A stretch of DNA of 64,000 nt, taken from assembly GCF_003991355.1 (NCBI RefSeq), contig NZ_RCSU01000001.1, forward strand, positions 558,001 through 622,000. The letters run 5' to 3'. A model generated the notes under the pieces. It saw nothing but the letters and a program-made list of their open reading frames with translations. It was not told where the DNA came from and made no database searches. Positions 35,977-44,403 of the stretch are shown here, piece after piece. Made by a program: the position numbers and the translations under genes. This DNA comes from Pseudoflavitalea rhizosphaerae (lineage in GTDB: Bacteria > Bacteroidota > Bacteroidia > Chitinophagales > Chitinophagaceae). Numbering within the stretch: the stretch's first letter is position 1; every line of letters starts with the position of its first letter.

Positions 35977-38900
35977 TTAAAAGTTGAGAGAAATGCCAGA
36001 TGCAATGGTCAGCGGCATGGGCAGCGCACTGAAAAGGGAACCGGGGTCCAGTCCTTTGTACCTGGTGATGGTGAACAAATTTTGCAGGGTCAGGAAAACG
36101 GAGCAACTATGAAGGCCCGCCCGCCTGCTGAGCTTATCCGGCAAACTGTAATTGATGTTTACATTATTCAACCTGAGGAAGGACGCATCCGTATAGGCTC
36201 CGGTAGAATTGCTGAACTGGATATCGCTATTGGAAGTAAGCGAAGTTAGCCGCGGGTATGCTGCAATGTCTCCAGGTTTTTTCCAGCGCCCTTCATAGAC
36301 TTCCACCGGTATATTTCCCATCACTCCTCCCCATCCTGTGAAGGCAGCCACTCCAAGCCCCTTTGTATAATTGAAGCTCAAGCTGAGATCCAGGCGCTTA
36401 TAACTTAGCTGAACACCTGCCCCGCCATTGAAATCCGGGTTGAGGTCAACGGGTACATAACGGTCATCCGAACCCGAACCCGGAGGCCGGCTGTTATTGA
36501 TGGAGATCATTCCATCATGATTGAAGTCGGCATAACTGCGCTGCCCGTCAAGCGGGTTGATGCCCAGGTAATTCAGCAGGTATACTGCATTGAGGGATTC
36601 TCCCACTTTGAATATATTGTAAAAAGGAGAGAACTCGAAGTCAGGATAGGAAACCAGTTTGTTCCTGGTAAAACCCAGGTTGAAATTGGCAGAGAGCCTG
36701 AAATCCTTTCCCTGGATGATATTGCCTCTCAGATTGAATTCCCATCCTGTATTCAGCACATTGGCGGGAGAATTGGCGGTTACAGAAGTGAAGCCTGTAT
36801 AAGCTGGGGTAGGCATACCCGTTATCTGGTTGTCACTGTTGTTCCTGAAATAACTAACAGAAAGATTGATCAGGTCTTTCATGAACCAGAGATCGATATC
36901 CGCTCCCATTTTTTTATTCGTGGACCATTGATATATCTGGTTCACGGCCTGGAATGGAGCCAGCGGTGTTACATTATTGTAATTAAAAGAATTGTATGGC
37001 ACCGTCCAGCGGGTCATATGATCATAGGCGCCTGCACCACGGCCGCCTGTGATGCCGTAATTGGTAGCCAGTTTCACAGTACTTATCCAGGCGGGCATGA
37101 ACTTCTTCACCCATGGCTCTTCCGTTGCAATCCAGGCAAGTCCTGCCGACCCGAAAGTTCCGTACTGCCTTCCCGGACCAAATGTGGAGGACCCTGATCT
37201 GTTACCAGTGATATTCAGGATGTATTTGTTTTCCCAGATATACCTCACGCTTCCATGAACATCCAGGTATCTTTCCTGTGAGAAATCATCCTGGTTACTG
37301 GTAAAGGGGGCAAAACTGATGGACGAAAGAAGCCCGTCGTTCGTATACCCAAATCCACTGGTGGTTTGCGCGTTGGTAGCGGAATTCTGCAATGTACCTC
37401 CCAGTAATACTTCCAATCTTCCGTTACCGATAAATTTCGTGTAAGTAAGCTCCGGGTCCACATTCCAGTTATTGAGTCTTGTGCTGCCCAGGATCAGGGT
37501 ACCCATGGGTGATAATAAAGGGTTTTGCGATGCAATGGAAATAACAGAATTGTTATTATTGTGCATGATATTGTAGCCTGCACGGATACCAACAACCAAC
37601 CCTTTCATCACAGTATAATTCAAACCAATGCCACTGGTCAGAAAATTGGAACCGGATACGGAAGGGTTCAGTACTGCTCCGAAAGGAAAAAGATAACCGA
37701 TCCCTGCTGCATTCCAGTCTTTATAATTAAGTCGCGAATCTTCATCGTATACCGCCGGTGCATTGGGAGGCAAGGTGGTTAAACCAGGCATCGGGATGGA
37801 GTTCACGGAAGTATAAGCGTAATTAGCCGAGAATGAAATATTCAGTTTCTGGTCCTGGCTCTTATGATTGAGGCTCATGGTTACATTGAAACGTTTATTG
37901 GAACCATTGAGCGTGGTGATCTCTTTGCCGTTATCAAAATTACCTGCCAGTCTGAAACTGGTACGGTCATCGCCTCCGGCCAGGGAAACCCCGGCAGCAG
38001 TTTGCTGTGCTGTTCCCCACAGTTCATCCTGCCAGTTGGTGTAACGGTTGTTATCGAAACCGAGAATATCCGGGGCAGACGCAAGTGACAAACTGATACC
38101 ATCATTCTTCAATGCTTCCCTGCGCATATCCAGGTACTGACGGGTATCCAGCATTTTCCAGCGCCTGTTAACCACACTAATATCCTGCCTGAGGTAAAGA
38201 TCAAGTTTCGTTTTACCTGGCTTTCCCTTTTTAGTGGTGATCAACACCACCCCATTGGCGCCTCTCGATCCATAAATGGAAGTGGCATCGGCATCTTTCA
38301 ATACGGTAATACTTTCTATATCCCGTGGATTAATGCTGAACAAAGGGCTCTGTCCTCCTGTAACAGCACTGATCCCCGCCTGTACAAAACCTGGTGAACC
38401 ACGTTCATAACTGGCGTTGGTGGTGGTGTTGGTCATATTGAGTACAATCAGCGGCACGCCATCTATAACATATAACGGATCAGAAACGATATTCGGATTA
38501 AGTGTATTCCTTCCCCTGATCTCGATCTTTACAGGAGAGCTTGCGTATCCTTTCGTTGGCGTGACGGTCATTCCGGGCACCCTGCCCTGCAATGCCAGCA
38601 ACGGGTTCATTACCGGTTGTTTGCTGATCTCTTCACCGGAAACCTTGATGATATTTCCAGTAGCAAACCGGGTGCTTGTTTTTCCATATCCTCTCACTAC
38701 TTCTTCATCGAGCATACTGATGGCAAGCGGCAATCGGATCACAATGGTTCCCATATCTTCCTTTATCAGCATCTCTCTGGAAGAATACCCTATAAAGCTG
38801 AACACCAGCACACTATTCACCGGGATTGCAGGTATATTGAACTGACCTCTCACATTGGTGATCACACTTTTTCCGGTCGACTTTACAGTAACGGAAGCTT

Positions 38901-39363
38901 CAGAGAGCGGCTGATTGTTCTCTCCGAATACCACGCCTTCAACAGCCATCATCTTTACTACCGGTGTGGTATCAGCGAAAACAGGTGGAGGCAACGACTG
39001 TTTCCTGGAAATAACGATGGTCTTTTTCTGGAACAGGTAACGGAAGGGTTGATCTTCCATCAGTTTCAGCAGGAATTTTTCCAGTGGCAGATCCACCGCA
39101 TTGATGGTAACCGGCCTTGCAATTTTCAATAAGTCTTCATCGAAAAAGAATACATAACCCGTTTGTTTTTCAACCGAATTGAAAACTTTTTCGATCGGGA
39201 TGTCCTTTCCGGAAAAACTGACAGTTTGAGAGTGAGCGCCGGCGGCGGCCTGCAGGCATACGCACAGCAATAAGATGGAAGTGAATTGCATCACTAGCAG
39301 CGTTTTGGTGAAGCAACGGCGCCCCCATAGGGCTGACCTTGCAATCAGATCCTTAAAATGCAT
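35977..39363 (-). CDS. SusC/RagA-type TonB-dependent receptor with STN domain (cassette B)
   Basis: A 1128-residue outer-membrane transporter. N-terminal extension and signal segment near residues 25-45 (MQFTSILLLCVCLQAAAGA), STN domain at ~48-120 (FSGKDIPIEKVFNSVEKQTG), carboxypeptidase-regulatory-like fold at ~145-220, a plug with ALQGRVPGMTVTP and DIESITVLKDADATSIYGSR, and a barrel ending in ISLNF. The TonB-box-like part reads MLDEEVVRGYGK. The STN domain and the upstream sigma/FecR pair predict surface signalling control. The overall layout equals that of cassette A, though sequence similarity in the barrel looks modest. Confidence 0.94.
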   Translation of the reverse strand: MHFKDLIARSALWGRRCFTKTLLVMQFTSILLLCVCLQAAAGAHSQTVSFSGKDIPIEKVFNSVEKQTGYVFFFDEDLLKIARPVTINAVDLPLEKFLLKLMEDQPFRYLFQKKTIVISRKQSLPPPVFADTTPVVKMMAVEGVVFGENNQPLSEASVTVKSTGKSVITNVRGQFNIPAIPVNSVLVFSFIGYSSREMLIKEDMGTIVIRLPLAISMLDEEVVRGYGKTSTRFATGNIIKVSGEEISKQPVMNPLLALQGRVPGMTVTPTKGYASSPVKIEIRGRNTLNPNIVSDPLYVIDGVPLIVLNMTNTTTNASYERGSPGFVQAGISAVTGGQSPLFSINPRDIESITVLKDADATSIYGSRGANGVVLITTKKGKPGKTKLDLYLRQDISVVNRRWKMLDTRQYLDMRREALKNDGISLSLASAPDILGFDNNRYTNWQDELWGTAQQTAAGVSLAGGDDRTSFRLAGNFDNGKEITTLNGSNKRFNVTMSLNHKSQDQKLNISFSANYAYTSVNSIPMPGLTTLPPNAPAVYDEDSRLNYKDWNAAGIGYLFPFGAVLNPSVSGSNFLTSGIGLNYTVMKGLVVGIRAGYNIMHNNNNSVISIASQNPLLSPMGTLILGSTRLNNWNVDPELTYTKFIGNGRLEVLLGGTLQNSATNAQTTSGFGYTNDGLLSSISFAPFTSNQDDFSQERYLDVHGSVRYIWENKYILNITGNRSGSSTFGPGRQYGTFGSAGLAWIATEEPWVKKFMPAWISTVKLATNYGITGGRGAGAYDHMTRWTVPYNSFNYNNVTPLAPFQAVNQIYQWSTNKKMGADIDLWFMKDLINLSVSYFRNNSDNQITGMPTPAYTGFTSVTANSPANVLNTGWEFNLRGNIIQGKDFRLSANFNLGFTRNKLVSYPDFEFSPFYNIFKVGESLNAVYLLNYLGINPLDGQRSYADFNHDGMISINNSRPPGSGSDDRYVPVDLNPDFNGGAGVQLSYKRLDLSLSFNYTKGLGVAAFTGWGGVMGNIPVEVYEGRWKKPGDIAAYPRLTSLTSNSDIQFSNSTGAYTDASFLRLNNVNINYSLPDKLSRRAGLHSCSVFLTLQNLFTITRYKGLDPGSLFSALPMPLTIASGISLNF

Positions 39364-39435
39364 ACTTTTGCATGGTTTGGGTGATTGAATGACGTACCTG
39401 GCGGTATGTTGATATTCAGGTTACCCAAGCTCTTT

Positions 39436-39459
39436 CCGGAAGTGGTCCAACACTTCCGG
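39436..39459. repeat. Hairpin in the fecR-susC leader (cassette B)
   Basis: Perfect 9-bp inverted repeat CCGGAAGTG / CACTTCCGG with a 6-base loop, 73 bases before the susC start and 55 bases after the fecR stop. As in cassette A (12715-12741), the T run is on the plus strand only, and the minus-strand RNA has AAAACCG just at the 5' side of the stem. The sequences of the two stems differ but place and form agree. Confidence 0.6.
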
Positions 39460-39513
39460 TTTTCATTTGGACAACCTTTTATGTTCAGCCCCTCAGGGCA
39501 TTTTTTTTTGATA

Positions 39514-40695
39514 CTATTTTGTAACAACCAATGTTCTTCCTTCTATCCTGAATTTCACGCCCACTTCCTGCAAGATCACCAGCACCTGCGACAGGTTCAG
39601 GTCTTTTGTGATCTTTCCCCGGAATGAACGGTCGGGGACTTCTCCTTCAAACTTCACGTCGATATCGTACCATCGTGATAACTGCCTCAACACAGCAGAG
39701 AGATTGGTATGATTGAAATTGAACTGTCCGTTTTTCCAGGCTATTACCTGTTCAAGATCCACTCCTTTCTCTACTGTAATTCCGGCTCCCTGCATACGCG
39801 CCTGCTGACCGGGCTGCAATACAACTTCTTCTCCTTTCCTGCTGTCTGATCTCACCTTCACGGCGCCTTCCAGCAATGTGGTATTCTGCGTGTATTCGTC
39901 GGGATAGGCATTCACGTTGAAACTGGTGCCCAGCACCTGGATGGTTTGTCCGGATGACCTGACAAGAAAAGGTTTCCTTTCATCCCCGGCCACTTCAAAA
40001 TACACTTCACCGGTGATGTCCACCATCCTGCTGTCGCCCGCAAATGATACCGGGAAACGAATGGAAGACAGTGCATTCAGCCAAACCTTTGTGCCATCAG
40101 ACAATGTCAGCGCCGCCGATTGTTGTCCAACTGCCGTGGAAAGGGTATTATAGATCAGTACGGGAGTGGTATTGCCGGAATAGGTGATGGCGCCATTATT
40201 ATTCGTCACATTCGTTTTCCCTTCCAGCGCCAGTTCCCCGGTTGATGAGCTATCGAGAACAATCCGGCGGCCATCCGAGAGCGTTAGTATAGCGCTGGTA
40301 GTGCCTGGCAAAGCATCATTCTTCAATTCAGTACTGACAATTTTTGTTGCCGACTTTTGTTGCTGGTACAGGAAATATCCTCCAGCCCCTATCAATAACA
40401 GCACCGCTGCAGCCCATCCCCATCTGAAACGGCGTACCAGCGGCACAATGGCGCCTTCCGTTTTTTTATCTTCCTCCAGTAGTTGAACGGCCTGTTGCAG
40501 CTTCTCCATTACTTCAGCTGGCATTTCCGGATAGCCCGCATGAAAACTTTGCAGGGAGCGGCATTCAGACAGCAGTGAATGAAAAGTGGCAGCGTCTGCA
40601 TCACTATACCATTGCAGGAATAAGATCTCGTCCTCTTCTGACAGCGTACCGGCAGAATATCCTTCTATGAGCGATATGATTTTTTCCTTTTCCAT
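39514..40695 (-). CDS. FecR family anti-sigma factor (cassette B)
   Basis: A 393-residue inner-membrane anti-sigma factor. The cytoplasmic N terminus (EKEKIISLIEGYSAGTLSEE) leads to a membrane segment near residues 91-108 (GWAAAVLLLIGAGGYFLY). The periplasmic FecR domain shows VYFEVAGDERKPFLVRSSG and GTSFNVNAYPDE, and the last ~65 residues (TNLSAVLRQLSRWYDIDVKF) are the DUF4974-like domain. It should restrain the sigma factor encoded 64 bases upstream and receive a signal from the STN domain of the SusC protein encoded 150 bases downstream. Confidence 0.92.
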   Translation of the reverse strand: MEKEKIISLIEGYSAGTLSEEDEILFLQWYSDADAATFHSLLSECRSLQSFHAGYPEMPAEVMEKLQQAVQLLEEDKKTEGAIVPLVRRFRWGWAAAVLLLIGAGGYFLYQQQKSATKIVSTELKNDALPGTTSAILTLSDGRRIVLDSSSTGELALEGKTNVTNNNGAITYSGNTTPVLIYNTLSTAVGQQSAALTLSDGTKVWLNALSSIRFPVSFAGDSRMVDITGEVYFEVAGDERKPFLVRSSGQTIQVLGTSFNVNAYPDEYTQNTTLLEGAVKVRSDSRKGEEVVLQPGQQARMQGAGITVEKGVDLEQVIAWKNGQFNFNHTNLSAVLRQLSRWYDIDVKFEGEVPDRSFRGKITKDLNLSQVLVILQEVGVKFRIEGRTLVVTK

Positions 40696-40759
40696 AACAG
40701 GTTAACCATATTACTGACAACCGGGGAATGAAAACAGACACCCCCGGATGAATATTTTT

Positions 40760-41377
40760 TTAATAAAAGAATAATAAAAGAAGGAACATCATATCTCCCG
40801 CATGCAATCTGATGTATTCCTTCACAAAGTCCATGGCGGCATACAGGTGTTTCTTTACAGCGGAAACACTGATGCCCAGCGTTGCGCCGATCTCCTCCAG
40901 CGTAAGCCGCTCCTGGGTTTTCAATAAGAAAATTCGCCGTTTCTGCTCAGTTAATAAACTGATAGCCTTCTGTGCAGTTTGATAATACTGTTTGAATAAT
41001 AATGCCTGGTCCGGCGAAGCCCCTGCATTGGAGATGGTTTGATCTGAAAGCGCCTGAACAATTTTTTGTCCTGTTTTCTTTCTTTTGAGCAGATTGAAGA
41101 GCAGATTTTTAGCCAGCACATATACATAATCCTCAAAGGAGCGTACCATACTTAATGTCTCCCTGGATTGCCAGACTTTCAGGAAAGCTTCATGGATCAC
41201 TTCCTGCGCATCCTCCGTAGAACGCGCAATGAAAAAGAGCGAAGTGAATAAGCGTGGATAATAAAAAGTGTACAAGCTGCTAAACGCCTGCTGATCGCCC
41301 TCTGAAGCCTGCCTGATCAGCTTGTCTTCATCGGGGATTCGGTTTGAAGGGATGATATCAGGATGCTGCTGCGGCAT
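40760..41377 (-). CDS. ECF RNA polymerase sigma-70 factor (cassette B)
   Basis: A 205-residue ECF sigma factor. Region 2 spans about residues 25-95 (GDQQAFSSLYTFYYPRLFTSL; DAQEVIHEAFLKVWQSRE) and region 4 about 135-190 (LTEQKRRIFLLKTQERLTLE; GISVSAVKKHLYAAM). It ends in the hydrophobic tail MMFLLLLFFY, like its cassette A paralogue, which suggests contact with the membrane or FecR. It is the first gene of cassette B. A perfect 11-bp inverted repeat lies 24 bases upstream, and the two-component system genes end 93 bases upstream on the same strand. Confidence 0.92.
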   Translation of the reverse strand: MPQQHPDIIPSNRIPDEDKLIRQASEGDQQAFSSLYTFYYPRLFTSLFFIARSTEDAQEVIHEAFLKVWQSRETLSMVRSFEDYVYVLAKNLLFNLLKRKKTGQKIVQALSDQTISNAGASPDQALLFKQYYQTAQKAISLLTEQKRRIFLLKTQERLTLEEIGATLGISVSAVKKHLYAAMDFVKEYIRLHAGDMMFLLLLFFY

Positions 41378-41400
41378 GAAGCTGGTGAATGCGAGCAGGC

Positions 41401-41436
41401 AATATACAGATTTTGTGATAGAGTGATCTGTATATT
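41401..41436. promoter_or_regulatory. Inverted repeat in the cassette B sigma promoter region
   Basis: AATATACAGAT (41401-41411) and ATCTGTATATT (41426-41436) are perfect 11-bp inverted arms with a 14-base spacer, 24-59 bases upstream of the sigma start. No T run follows on the minus strand, so a terminator is unlikely; AT-rich symmetric arms at this position suggest an operator. The 9-mer AATATACAG is also found just before the sensor kinase gene (44282-44290). Confidence 0.5.
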
Positions 41437-41469
41437 CTCAAAACGGGCCGCTGCAAAATGAAGACAGGA

Positions 41470-42219
41470 TCAACTTCCCTTACCAGCGCAAAGTCGCAGG
41501 AACTCGTCTTTTCTCCTGTTGGATACTTCAATGGTAGACTGATCGCTCATGGTTACGAAGCCTCCCTGCGTACGGCTATATTTCAGCATATGGTGAAGAT
41601 TGATCAGGTGGGAATGATGCACCCTGAAAAAATCATGAGCACTCAACAGGTCTTCAAAGTATTTGAGTGTTCTGGACACCACGTATTTCTGACCGGAAGT
41701 ATGATAGATAAAGGTATAATTGATGTCTGCCTGGCACCTGATGATATCAGCCACTTCCAAAAAGATATACCCGTCTGTTGTAGGCACACTTATCCTTTTG
41801 GGTTTCTGACCGGCAAGCACATGCGATAATAGTACATTCACCTTGCCTGACAGGGCTTCTTTTTCTACCTGAAGCATCGCCTTTTGCATGGCGGCTTCCA
41901 GTTCGGCAGCGGCCACGGGTTTCAACAGGTAGTCAATGGCGCTGAACCGGATAGCTTCAATGGCATATTGCTCATAGGCCGTGGAAAAGATCAGGCTGAA
42001 ATCCCGGTAAGAGAGTTTGCGCAATATATCAAAACCCGTTTGATCTTTGAGTTGCACATCCAGGAACAGGATATCCGGCTGCAGCGTTTCTATTCCTTTA
42101 ATGGCAGCATCTGCCTCCCGGAAGGAGGTAACAGAAGAGATCTTCCCGCTGAATTTTTCCAGCAAGTGTACAAGACTGTCTATGCAATGTTGTTCATCAT
42201 CTACGATGGCTATTTTCAT
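41470..42219 (-). CDS. LytTR family response regulator
   Basis: A 249-residue DNA-binding response regulator. The receiver domain covers residues 1-120 with the acidic pair D7-D8 (IVDDE) and phosphoacceptor D54 (LFLDVQ). The LytTR DNA-binding domain covers about 145-249 (RISVPTTDGYIFLEVADIIR; FFRVHHSHLINLHHM). The ATG at 42219 is preferred over one at 42231 since IAIVDDE is the usual start. It is the partner of the sensor kinase whose stop lies 12 bases upstream. The next gene downstream on the same strand is the cassette B sigma factor, which may be one of its targets. Confidence 0.92.
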   Translation of the reverse strand: MKIAIVDDEQHCIDSLVHLLEKFSGKISSVTSFREADAAIKGIETLQPDILFLDVQLKDQTGFDILRKLSYRDFSLIFSTAYEQYAIEAIRFSAIDYLLKPVAAAELEAAMQKAMLQVEKEALSGKVNVLLSHVLAGQKPKRISVPTTDGYIFLEVADIIRCQADINYTFIYHTSGQKYVVSRTLKYFEDLLSAHDFFRVHHSHLINLHHMLKYSRTQGGFVTMSDQSTIEVSNRRKDEFLRLCAGKGS

Positions 42220-42231
42220 GTGCAGTTCCAA

Positions 42232-44271
42232 TTAAAATCTCAAAATAACCGGCAGCCTTATTTCCACACAGGTGCCTCCGTTGTTTGCTTTATCGGTGAT
42301 CTTCAGGCTGCCATTACCATTGTATTGTTTATTGATGATGGCCAGGCGGCTTTCTGTGATTGCGATGCCAAGCGACTTCCGTTCATGCCCGGCCTTACTG
42401 TTCCTGCCGCAGCCATTATCGTCCACTACACATAACAGTCCCGCTCCCTCCCGGTGAATGCCGATCCGGATGAGCCCCTTATCTTCTTTGGCTGCAAACC
42501 CATGCCAGATGCTGTTCTCGATGAAGGGCTGCAACAGCAACGGGGGCATCATTACATTGTCTTTCTCCAATCCGTCATCTACAGCGATCTCGTAGGTGAA
42601 CTGTTCTTTCAATCTTTTCATTTCAGTTTGCATGTAAAGTTCCAGGAAAGACAATTCTTCCTGCAGGGTGATCTCTTTCTGCCGGGAATACTCCAATGTC
42701 ATCCGCATCAGGCTGGCAAAGGAAGACAGGTATTCCCTTGCCTCTACGGCAGGATGCTTCAGGATATAATCACCAACTGAGTTGAGCGAGTTGAATATGA
42801 AATGAGGGCTAAGCTGGGCTCTCAGCGCTTTCAATTCAGTTTCCGCCACCATCACATTGTGTGCGGCTTCCTGTTGTTTGAACAACATATCCCTGCGCCG
42901 TTTGTACAGGATAAAACCAAAGATGCCCGCCAGCAGGAGCCCGCTGCCACCCAGCAGCACTGCGTTCTTCATGGTGGTCTGCCGTTGGATAGCTGCCTGC
43001 GCCATCGTTTCTTTTTTCTCGAAATCGAAGCTCATTTGTTTCCTGGTAAGCGCTCTTGCTTTTTCCTCGTTGAAAATAGTATCATGAAGGATTACATGCC
43101 GCTTGTACGCGGACAGTGCTTGGGCAGCATCGCCCATTCGTTCGTAAGTATGACTGATCATTTCGAGGGCTTCGCTTTCACGTAAGGGAATGCCGCTTTC
43201 CTGTGCAGCCAGCAGCGCTTCCTGCTGCAGCGCCAGCACATCCGGCAGGTGTGAGCGTCCGGTGAACATACTGTCTTTGCAATTGCTCAGGGCTATCAGC
43301 GCAATGGAGAGATTCCCCTTGTCGTTCTTTTCCCGGTAAATGGCCACTGCTTTTTCCAGGTAAAGGATGGCGCTGTCCGGCTGCTGCATACGGCTGAGAA
43401 CGATGCCGGTATTGGTAAGGTCCGACGCCAACCGAAGCTGATTACCGATTGCCAGGTTGATGTTCATTGCCTTCTCATAAAAACCGATCGCTTTCCCTGG
43501 TTCCCCCATGAGATCGAATAAAGAACCGATATTTGAATAGCCAAGTGCCATACCGCGCCTGTCTCCCATCGAACTATATAATTGCAGCGCCTGTTCTTCG
43601 TATTTCATCGCCCTTGAATATTCACCCTGGTTCTTGTACACAAGTCCGATATTGAGTTGGATGCTGGCCTCCAATGAACCGTTGTCCGGCGCATTCACTT
43701 TGCTGGCATTGAAGAAGGCGTCCAGTGCCCGGCGATAATCGTTCAGCGTCAGGAAAACTGTACCCATATTGTTGAGGGAATGACGGACCCCTTCCTGGTG
43801 ACCAAGGTCCCTGAAAACAGACAGTGCTTCCTCATGGTCGCGCAGTGCTTCCACGTACTTACCGATGGCATAATAATTCAACGCCCGGTTATTGAGGGTT
43901 TTCGCATAGCTGAGCCTGTTACCCGATTCATTGTAAAGTGCCAGCGCTTTGTTACTGGCATCCATAGCAAGAGAGTCTTTTCCCAGGGCCCAGTAATTGG
44001 TCCCCTGACGGCTATAGGCCACGGCCAGTCCCTGTTTATTTTTCAATTTACCTGCCAGCAACGCTGCTTCGGCAGCCATCCGCAAGCCTTCTTCCGGATC
44101 TGCGGAATGGTACAGGAAAGACAGTTCATTCAACCATTTCAGCCGGACGGTATCGGCATGCCGGTGCTGCGCCAGGAGCGCCTTCAGTGAATCGATGGCA
44201 GGAGGTAATTCCTGGGCAGCGGCTTTACTGGCAAGGGACAGGAAGACCGGTATGAACAGGGGCCATTTCAT
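42232..44271 (-). CDS. TPR-containing sensor histidine kinase (LytS/YpdA-like)
   Basis: A 679-residue membrane sensor kinase. A signal peptide (ends near residue 20) leads to a periplasmic array of about seven tetratricopeptide repeats at ~40-400, one membrane segment at ~437-455 (VLLGGSGLLLAGIFGFILY), a short coiled region, then the His_kinase domain with phosphoacceptor H490 in LSPHFIFNSLNSVGDY and an ATPase part with LLLQPFIENSIWHG and VVDDNGCGRN. It phosphorylates the LytTR regulator encoded 12 bases downstream. The TPR sensor part is typical of Bacteroidota LytS-like kinases and probably senses a protein or envelope state rather than a small molecule. Confidence 0.92.
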   Translation of the reverse strand: MKWPLFIPVFLSLASKAAAQELPPAIDSLKALLAQHRHADTVRLKWLNELSFLYHSADPEEGLRMAAEAALLAGKLKNKQGLAVAYSRQGTNYWALGKDSLAMDASNKALALYNESGNRLSYAKTLNNRALNYYAIGKYVEALRDHEEALSVFRDLGHQEGVRHSLNNMGTVFLTLNDYRRALDAFFNASKVNAPDNGSLEASIQLNIGLVYKNQGEYSRAMKYEEQALQLYSSMGDRRGMALGYSNIGSLFDLMGEPGKAIGFYEKAMNINLAIGNQLRLASDLTNTGIVLSRMQQPDSAILYLEKAVAIYREKNDKGNLSIALIALSNCKDSMFTGRSHLPDVLALQQEALLAAQESGIPLRESEALEMISHTYERMGDAAQALSAYKRHVILHDTIFNEEKARALTRKQMSFDFEKKETMAQAAIQRQTTMKNAVLLGGSGLLLAGIFGFILYKRRRDMLFKQQEAAHNVMVAETELKALRAQLSPHFIFNSLNSVGDYILKHPAVEAREYLSSFASLMRMTLEYSRQKEITLQEELSFLELYMQTEMKRLKEQFTYEIAVDDGLEKDNVMMPPLLLQPFIENSIWHGFAAKEDKGLIRIGIHREGAGLLCVVDDNGCGRNSKAGHERKSLGIAITESRLAIINKQYNGNGSLKITDKANNGGTCVEIRLPVILRF

Positions 44272-44355
44272 GATAGAGTCAAATATACAGTTGTTGTCAA
44301 CAAATAAGTGAAACCACCCACTTAATCATTGCATGTTCTCAGTTATTCATTCTGG

Positions 44356-44387
44356 CTTGCCCGGTCCTGGCCAGGTTGATAATTTCG
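44356..44387 (+). promoter_or_regulatory. Promoter candidate for the WG-repeat gene
   Basis: CTTG (44356-44359), a 20-base spacer and TAATTTCG (44380-44387) resemble the Bacteroidota -33 TTTG and -7 TAnnTTTG elements with one mismatch each. The start codon follows 17 bases later. Confidence 0.35.
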
Positions 44388-44403
44388 AACAAATAGCCTA
44401 CCG

